From an uncultured Collinsella sp. (GTDB taxonomy: Bacteria > Actinomycetota > Coriobacteriia > Coriobacteriales > Coriobacteriaceae): a stretch of DNA of 11,749 bases. Where the stretch lies: the NCBI GenBank assembly GCA_934646965.1, contig CAKUEZ010000063.1, positions 1 to 11,749 on the forward strand, given 5' to 3'. How positions within the stretch are numbered: position 1 is the first letter of the stretch; every line of letters starts with the position of its first letter. The notes beneath the pieces are model-generated. The model was not told the origin of the DNA. It made no database searches and saw nothing but the letters and a program-made list of their open reading frames with translations. The position numbers and the translations under genes are program-made. Below are positions 8,486 through 11,749 of this stretch, piece by piece.

Positions 8486-10708
8486 CTACACGATTTGGTT
8501 CACGTGCGTCTCGTCGTCGAACTTGGCGGCGCCGGGCTCAACGTCCTGGGGAGCGGCGGCGTCCACCAGAGCCTGCTTGAGCTCGGTGTACTGACGCTCG
8601 ACCTCGCCCTCGGCCCACACCTGGTCGGCGATTGGATCGACCTGGCAGGCGGAGAACTTGTCCTCGGGCGTGTGCGAAACCGGGTCGACCTTGTGTATGG
8701 TCAGCTCGTTGCACTTGCCGATCCACCACTGGTAGGTCATATAGACCGTGCCCTTGTTGATGCGGTCGCTCACGTCGGCGCGGCTGTATACCTGACCGCG
8801 GCGGCTGTGAATCGAGACGATGTCGCCGTTCTTGATGCCGCGCGCCTGGGCGTCCGCGGGATTCATGCGGACAAAGCCGGGCTCGTCGGCGAGCAGCGCC
8901 AGCGTCTTGCAGTTGCCGGTCATCGAACGGCAGCTGTAGTGGCCGACCTCGCGGACGGTGCACAGGATGAGCGGGTACTCATCGTCGGGAAGCTCGGAGG
9001 GCGCCTCCCAGTCGTGCGCCATCAGGTTGGCGCGGCCGTCCTTGGTGGTGAACTTGCCACCAGCGAACATGTCGGCCGTGCCGTGGTCGTTCACATCGGT
9101 GCTCTTGACCGGCCACTGGGCGTAGCCGCCCTCGGGAGCCATCTTCTCGTAGGTCGCGCCCACAAAGTTGGGGCACAGGCTAATGCACTCGTTCCAGATC
9201 TGCTCGGTGTTGTCGTAGTGCATGGGATAGCCCATACGCGTGGACAGGTCCGCGAAGATCTCCCAGTCGTGACGGCACTCGCCCTTGGGCGGAACGGCCG
9301 CGTCAAAGTGCTGGAAGCTACGGTCAGAAGCGGTAAAGACACCCTCGTGCTCGCCCCAAGAGGTAGCGGGCAGGATGACGTCGGCGAGCATGGTCGTCTG
9401 CGTCATAAAGATGTCCTGGCAAATGAACAGATCCAGCTCGGAGAGCGTCTTGCGCATACCGGCCGAATCGGGCTCGGTCTGCACCGGGTCCTCGCCGTAG
9501 TTGTAGAAGCAGTGCACCTTGCCCTCGTCGACCAGGTGACCCAGGTCGGTGAGCTTGTAGCCCTCCTCCAAGGGGAGCTTTTCCTCGGGCACGCCCCAAG
9601 CCTTGGCAAACTTGGCGCGCACGGCGGGGTCGGTGACTTTTTGGTAGCCAGGGTACAGGTTGGGCAGCATGCCCATATCGCAGGAGCCCTGAACGTTGTT
9701 CTGGCCACGCACGGGCGCGAGGCCGGAGTTGGGTTTGCCGATCTGGCCGGCAATGCAGGCGATGGAGGCGATGGTGTGCACCGTCTTCAGATTCTGCTTC
9801 TGCTGACACACGCCCATGCCCCAGCCAATGATGGCAGAGGGCTTCGCCGTGGCGTACATCTCGGCAGCTTGGTGGATCAACGCGGGCTCGACACCCGTGA
9901 TGTCCTGTACGGATTCGGGAGTGTAGTTCTTGATGGTCTCCCACCACTCGTCAAAGCCGTTCGTGTGCTCGGCGACGAATTGCTTGTCGTAGAGGCCATC
10001 GTTGACCAAGCAGTTGGCAAAGGCGTTGAGGAACGCCACGTTGCAACCGTTCTTGATCGGAAGGTAGATGTCGGCGATACGCGCGGTTTCGATATGGCGC
10101 GGGTCGGCGACGATGATCTTGCAACCCTTTTCTTTGGCTCGCACGATACGCCTTGCGACGATCGGGTGCGAATCGGCAGGGTTATAGCCGAAGAGGAATA
10201 TGCAGCCCGCATCCTCCATACCGGGGATGGAGCAAGACATGCAACCTGAACCAACCGTGTCCATCAGACCGAGGACAGTAGGGCCGTGTCAAGTACGGGC
10301 GCAGTTGTCCACGCTGTGGGTGCCGATGCACGCACGCGTAAACTTCTGCATGACGTAATTCGCCTCATTGCCGCCGCCTCGCGAAGAGCCGGTGGTCATG
10401 ACGGCGTTAGGACCATATTCGTCAATTATGGCCTGCATCTTTGATGCGGTGAAATCCAGTGCCTCGTCCCAGCTCACACGCTCCAGATCCGCGCCCTTGG
10501 TGCGACGGATCATCGGGTGCAGCACGCGGGGAGTCAAGATCTTGGTGTCGTTGATGAAGTCGTAGCCGCTCATGCCTTTCAGGCACAGCTCGCCCTGATT
10601 GGTGATGCCGTTGAGCGGTTCGGTACCCACGACCTGGCCGTTTTGAACCAGGAGGTTAAACTGGCAACCGGCGCCGCAATACGGGCAGATCACTTTATGC
10701 TTCTCCAT
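8486..10708 (-). CDS. fdhF: Formate dehydrogenase H, selenocysteine- and molybdopterin-containing catalytic subunit (UGA at codon 140 read as Sec)
   Basis: Oxidises formate to CO2 and passes electrons to the hydrogenase. Reading the in-frame TGA at 10291-10289 as selenocysteine gives one 740-residue protein; E. coli FdhF has 715. Cluster ligands Cys8, Cys11, Cys15 and Cys42 and relay Lys44 sit at the E. coli positions. Selenocysteine is residue 140, followed by His141-Gly-Pro. The active-site Arg is Arg334 in PVRGQNNVQG. The molybdopterin-binding stretches FGYNPADSHPIV, SWGEHEGVFT, REVGHYSCRSMTGN and MTYQWWIG are intact. The ATG at 10708 follows AAGGAGGG by four bases and matches the family start; an in-frame start at 10759 would add 17 unrelated residues. 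Odd points: a C-terminal tail of about 20 residues beyond the E. coli end, and extra cysteines at 156 and 159 just after Sec. Not a pseudogene: both sides of the TGA are fully conserved. Confidence 0.97.
10258..10288 (-). promoter_or_regulatory. Bacterial SECIS hairpin in fdhF coding sequence
   Basis: Directly after the TGA lie 11 bases. Then come TGTCC (10277-10273), TC, a GGTCT apical loop (10270-10266), GA, one unpaired T (10263) and GGACA (10262-10258). TGTCC pairs with GGACA and TC with GA, giving seven base pairs below a five-base GGTCT loop. The loop begins 18 bases after the TGA, as in E. coli fdhF, and has the same GGUCU sequence that SelB reads there. The unpaired T is on the 3' side here, while the E. 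coli bulged U is on the 5' side. Folding was done by hand. Confidence 0.82.
10289..10291 (-). other. Selenocysteine codon (UGA recoding site) in fdhF
   Basis: On the minus strand the codons around this TGA read DNCART-(TGA)-HGPTVLGL. This is the same context as Sec140 of E. coli FdhF (CCARV-U-HGPSVAGL). The triplet is codon 140 counted from ATG 10708, identical to the known Sec position. Decoding requires SelB, tRNA-Sec, SelA and SelD, which must be encoded outside this window. Confidence 0.96.
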
Positions 10709-10712
10709 GACA

Positions 10713-10720
10713 CCCTCCTT
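10713..10720 (-). promoter_or_regulatory. Ribosome-binding site of fdhF
   Basis: AAGGAGGG on the minus strand, four bases before ATG 10708. It decides the start over the in-frame ATG at 10759, which would place this site inside the coding region. Confidence 0.85.
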
Positions 10721-10724
10721 CCTT

Positions 10725-10747
10725 TCGGTACTACCGATTATTCGGTA
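10725..10747. repeat. Alternating TCGGTA / TACCGA elements between hydN-like and fdhF
   Basis: On the plus strand TCGGTA (10725-10730), C, TACCGA (10732-10737), TTAT, TCGGTA (10742-10747). The middle element is complementary to both flanking ones. This gives a 13-bp near-continuous palindrome (10725-10737) and an RNA-capable hairpin with a four-base loop (10732-10747). The outer copies are part of a 9-bp direct repeat TTCGGTACT at 10724 and 10741. The element lies 4 bases upstream of the fdhF Shine-Dalgarno sequence. A regulator site or a translation-control hairpin are both possible. Confidence 0.5.
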
Positions 10748-10783
10748 CTTATTTGACAATCGTTGGGCTTGTTGGCAGGCCGT

Positions 10784-11302
10784 TTACGCCTCGTTTTCGA
10801 TCGTGGCGCGGGCGCGCTCGGCGGTCAGCTCCGCCAGACGCTCCTCGTCCACCAAGGAAAGGCCCTTGGTCGGGCAGGCCTCGGCACATGCCGGGCCACC
10901 GGGACGGTCCACGCACAAGTCGCACTTGAGCACAAAGCTCTTGGTCTGCGACCCCACGCGCACATCGCCCATCAAGACGGGGACCTGTGTGGTCGCCACG
11001 CTCACGGCGCCAAAGGGGCAAGCCATGACACAGCTCTTGCAGCCGATGCAGTTGTCCTCGTTCACACCGATGCGATGGTTCTTTGGATCAAAGAACAGCG
11101 CGCCCGTGGGGCATGCCTTGGCGCACGGAGCGTCCTCGCAGTGATGGCAGGCCACCGGTGCGGAAATCTCGTAGGTGCGCGTCACGCGTAGGCGCGGTGC
11201 GGCGATGTTGCCGGGGATGTCGTGCGCCTCGATGCACGCCGCCATACAGGTTTGACACCCAATGCAGCGCGAAGAATCGGCGACGACTCGTTTATTGCCC
11301 AT
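10784..11302 (-). CDS. hydN: HydN-like 4x[4Fe-4S] ferredoxin-type protein
   Basis: A 172-residue cytoplasmic iron-sulfur protein, near the 175 of E. coli HydN, whose product supports formate dehydrogenase H activity. Four cysteine groups are seen: CIGCQTCMAAC (Cys13-16-19-23), CHHCEDAPCAKAC, CIGCKSCVMAC, and CDLC...CAEAC. The C-terminal end (ACPTKGLSLVDEERLAELTAE) matches the HydN tail, and the HyfA-specific loop is absent. The ATG at 11302 is chosen because AGGAGGG (11313-11319) lies 10 bases upstream and the homologous protein starts there. The frame stays open to 11503, but that stretch resembles no protein and covers the regulatory region. It is the first gene of the operon and ends 75 bases before fdhF. 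It could equally act as the direct electron acceptor of FdhF, like HycB. Confidence 0.88.
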   Translation of the reverse strand: MGNKRVVADSSRCIGCQTCMAACIEAHDIPGNIAAPRLRVTRTYEISAPVACHHCEDAPCAKACPTGALFFDPKNHRIGVNEDNCIGCKSCVMACPFGAVSVATTQVPVLMGDVRVGSQTKSFVLKCDLCVDRPGGPACAEACPTKGLSLVDEERLAELTAERARATIENEA

Positions 11303-11312
11303 ATTGTTCACT

Positions 11313-11319
11313 CCCTCCT
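11313..11319 (-). promoter_or_regulatory. Ribosome-binding site of the hydN-like gene
   Basis: AGGAGGG on the minus strand ends 10 bases before ATG 11302. A GTG nine bases upstream of that ATG would sit almost on top of this site, so ATG 11302 is preferred. Confidence 0.8.
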
Positions 11320-11354
11320 GAATCCCTTGCTGGAGAGGTTCTGCCGACGTTGCC

Positions 11355-11374
11355 CCAGGCCGCCCGTGGCCTGG
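11355..11374 (-). other. Leader hairpin upstream of hydN-like gene
   Basis: CCAGGCC (11355-11361) and GGCCTGG (11368-11374) pair perfectly around six bases. It lies in the presumed 5' leader, 53 bases before the hydN-like start. No T-run follows on either strand, so it is not a normal terminator; mRNA protection or attenuation is possible. Confidence 0.4.
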
Positions 11375-11430
11375 CATCGGTAAATCGAGTGCCCGCGGCG
11401 AAACAGGCAATCGACGGAATTTCTCCAACG

Positions 11431-11449
11431 GTATACACATTGAATATAC
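11431..11449. promoter_or_regulatory. Weak inverted repeat near possible operon promoter
   Basis: GTATA-N9-TATAC, five-base arms. It overlaps the TATATT that may be the operon's -10 box, so the symmetry may be partly chance in AT-rich promoter DNA. Confidence 0.3.
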
Positions 11450-11482
11450 GCAGTTGCCACGGGCGAACTTGGGCATAAGCCC

Positions 11483-11502
11483 TGCAATACGGGTGTATTG
11501 CA
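11483..11502. promoter_or_regulatory. Operator-like inverted repeat, 8-bp arms
   Basis: TGCAATAC-GGGT-GTATTGCA: eight-base perfect arms around four bases, the longest palindrome in the control region. Its centre is about 55 bases upstream of the start that the TATATT at 11448-11443 would give, a distance usual for activator sites. The half-site GTGTATTRCA recurs at 11549. Confidence 0.55.
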
Positions 11503-11548
11503 ATGGTTTTGGCAGGTCGGGATTATTCTCGGTGGGCTATAAAGGCGA

Positions 11549-11559
11549 GTGTATTACAC
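11549..11559. promoter_or_regulatory. Operator-like palindrome
   Basis: GTGTA-T-TACAC, five-base arms around one base. Beyond one mismatch on each side, CG/CG extends the symmetry. It shares GTGTATTRCA with the repeat at 11483-11502, 56 bases away. Confidence 0.45.
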
Positions 11560-11600
11560 GCGTAGACATGTGAGATTTTCGCGCTCAACTTTTGAGGATG

Positions 11601-11616
11601 TACTACGCTTGTAGTA
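11601..11616. promoter_or_regulatory. Operator-like inverted repeat
   Basis: TACTAC-GCTT-GTAGTA: perfect six-base arms around four bases. Located between the operon's proposed control sites and the candidate promoter of the divergent gene. Confidence 0.45.
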
Positions 11617-11629
11617 ATGTTCACACTCA

Positions 11630-11643
11630 TTAACTTGAGTTAA
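11630..11643. promoter_or_regulatory. Operator-like palindrome overlapping divergent -35
   Basis: TTAACT-TG-AGTTAA: perfect six-base arms around two bases. It covers the TTGAGT proposed as the -35 of the plus-strand gene, the position expected for a repressor or autoregulator. Confidence 0.45.
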
Positions 11644-11662
11644 ATAAAGTGGTGGATATAAG
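11635..11662 (+). promoter_or_regulatory. Candidate sigma-70-type promoter of the divergent gene
   Basis: TTGAGT (11635-11640) and TATAAG (11657-11662) are separated by 16 bases, matching 4 of 6 and 5 of 6 consensus positions. A start near 11669 would give a leader of about 58 bases. The -35 lies inside the palindrome 11630-11643, so a bound protein could block it. Confidence 0.4.
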
Positions 11663-11726
11663 ATAGTCAAATGAAAGCACAGGGCGAATTTGACCATCCG
11701 TGTTGCACTAGATAAGGGGGCTAGCG

Positions 11727-11749
11727 ATGTCATCGACTCAAAAACGAGC
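11727..11749 (+). CDS. Start of a divergent gene, unidentified (runs off right edge)
   Basis: AAGGGGG (11714-11720) is followed after six bases by ATG at 11727. The frame reads MSSTQKR to the edge of the window. Only seven full codons are visible, so no family can be named. A candidate promoter and an overlapping palindrome lie upstream. A regulator of the hydrogenase operon would be a natural neighbour, but that is a guess. Confidence 0.45.

Larger units (their letters stand above)
11303..11726. promoter_or_regulatory. Divergent intergenic control region
   Basis: This 424-base gene-free stretch separates the minus-strand operon from a plus-strand gene start. It is clearly more AT-rich than the coding DNA, except for the GC-rich leader at 11340-11400. 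It holds five perfect inverted repeats (11431-11449, 11483-11502, 11549-11559, 11601-11616, 11630-11643) and a hairpin (11355-11374). For the operon, a possible minus-strand -10 is TATATT at 11448-11443. It lacks a recognisable -35, which would suit an activator-dependent promoter. A weaker alternative is TTGACT (11670-11665) with a poor -10. No sigma-54 -24/-12 element is seen. Confidence 0.65.

Noticed and set aside
8486..10708. fdhF as a broken gene (stop at 10289)
   Set aside because: The reading frame does not change across the TGA, conservation is unbroken on both sides, and the stop is exactly at the known Sec position with a SECIS-like hairpin after it.
11303..11503. N-terminal extension of the hydN-like gene from a TTG at 11503
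   Set aside because: The 67 extra residues resemble no ferredoxin, would cover the best palindrome and leader hairpin, and the strong ribosome-binding site and family start point to ATG 11302.
11671..11715. Short 14-codon open frame (MKAQGEFDHPCCTR) ahead of the divergent gene
   Set aside because: No Shine-Dalgarno sequence precedes it and it is short enough to be chance. It could be a leader peptide only if conserved elsewhere.
11303..11726. Sigma-54 promoter with FhlA-type upstream sites, as in E. coli FHL genes
   Set aside because: No TGGCAC-N5-TTGCA spacing was found; partial matches such as TGGCAACTGCG lack the -12 GC.
1..11749. CRISPR arrays, tRNA or rRNA genes, insertion sequences
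   Set aside because: No repeated spacer-repeat units, cloverleaf-like sequences, transposase frames or terminal inverted repeats were seen on either strand.

Overview
The window carries most of one large, tightly packed operon on the minus strand. It encodes a formate hydrogenlyase of the hydrogenase-4 (Hyf) type: a selenocysteine formate dehydrogenase, two polyferredoxin-type electron-transfer subunits, five membrane subunits related to complex I, and the N-terminal two thirds of the group 4a [NiFe] hydrogenase large subunit. Coding DNA is GC-rich (about 60% by eye), Shine-Dalgarno sites are strong AGGAGG types, and the 5' control region is clearly more AT-rich. The proteins align well with Escherichia coli HydN, FdhF and HyfA-G as I remember them, but the arrangement (hydN and fdhF placed in front of hyfABCDEFG) and base composition are not those of E. 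coli. A fermentative, hydrogen-producing anaerobe of the Coriobacteriia (Collinsella-like) is my best guess; this is inference, not shown by the sequence.

Layout, in order of transcription (right to left): 11727-11749 holds the first codons of a divergent plus-strand gene; 11303-11726 is the divergent control region, with several short perfect inverted repeats and a leader hairpin; hydN-like (11302-10784); fdhF with an in-frame UGA at codon 140 (10708-8486); a 78-base spacer with a long GC-rich hairpin; hyfA (8407-7790); hyfB (7797-5779); hyfC (5766-4840); hyfD (4824-3367); hyfE (3353-2700); hyfF (2696-1137); hyfG (1133 to the left edge, incomplete). From hyfA onward the genes overlap or are 3 to 15 bases apart, so they must be co-transcribed and are probably translationally coupled.

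How the parts work together: FdhF oxidises formate to CO2 at its Mo-bis-MGD/Sec centre. Electrons pass through the 4x[4Fe-4S] proteins (HyfA, perhaps HydN) to the hydrogenase core, where HyfG with the small subunit HyfI (expected beyond the left edge with HyfH and HyfJ) reduces protons to H2. HyfC/HyfE and the three antiporter-like proteins HyfB, HyfD and HyfF form a membrane arm that keeps its key Glu, Lys and His residues and could couple the reaction to proton or sodium translocation.

The most notable points are the recoded UGA with an E. coli-like SECIS hairpin, the terminator-like hairpin between fdhF and hyfA, the row of palindromes upstream of the operon, and alternating TCGGTA/TACCGA elements just before fdhF. 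I saw no tRNA, rRNA, CRISPR array or mobile element.
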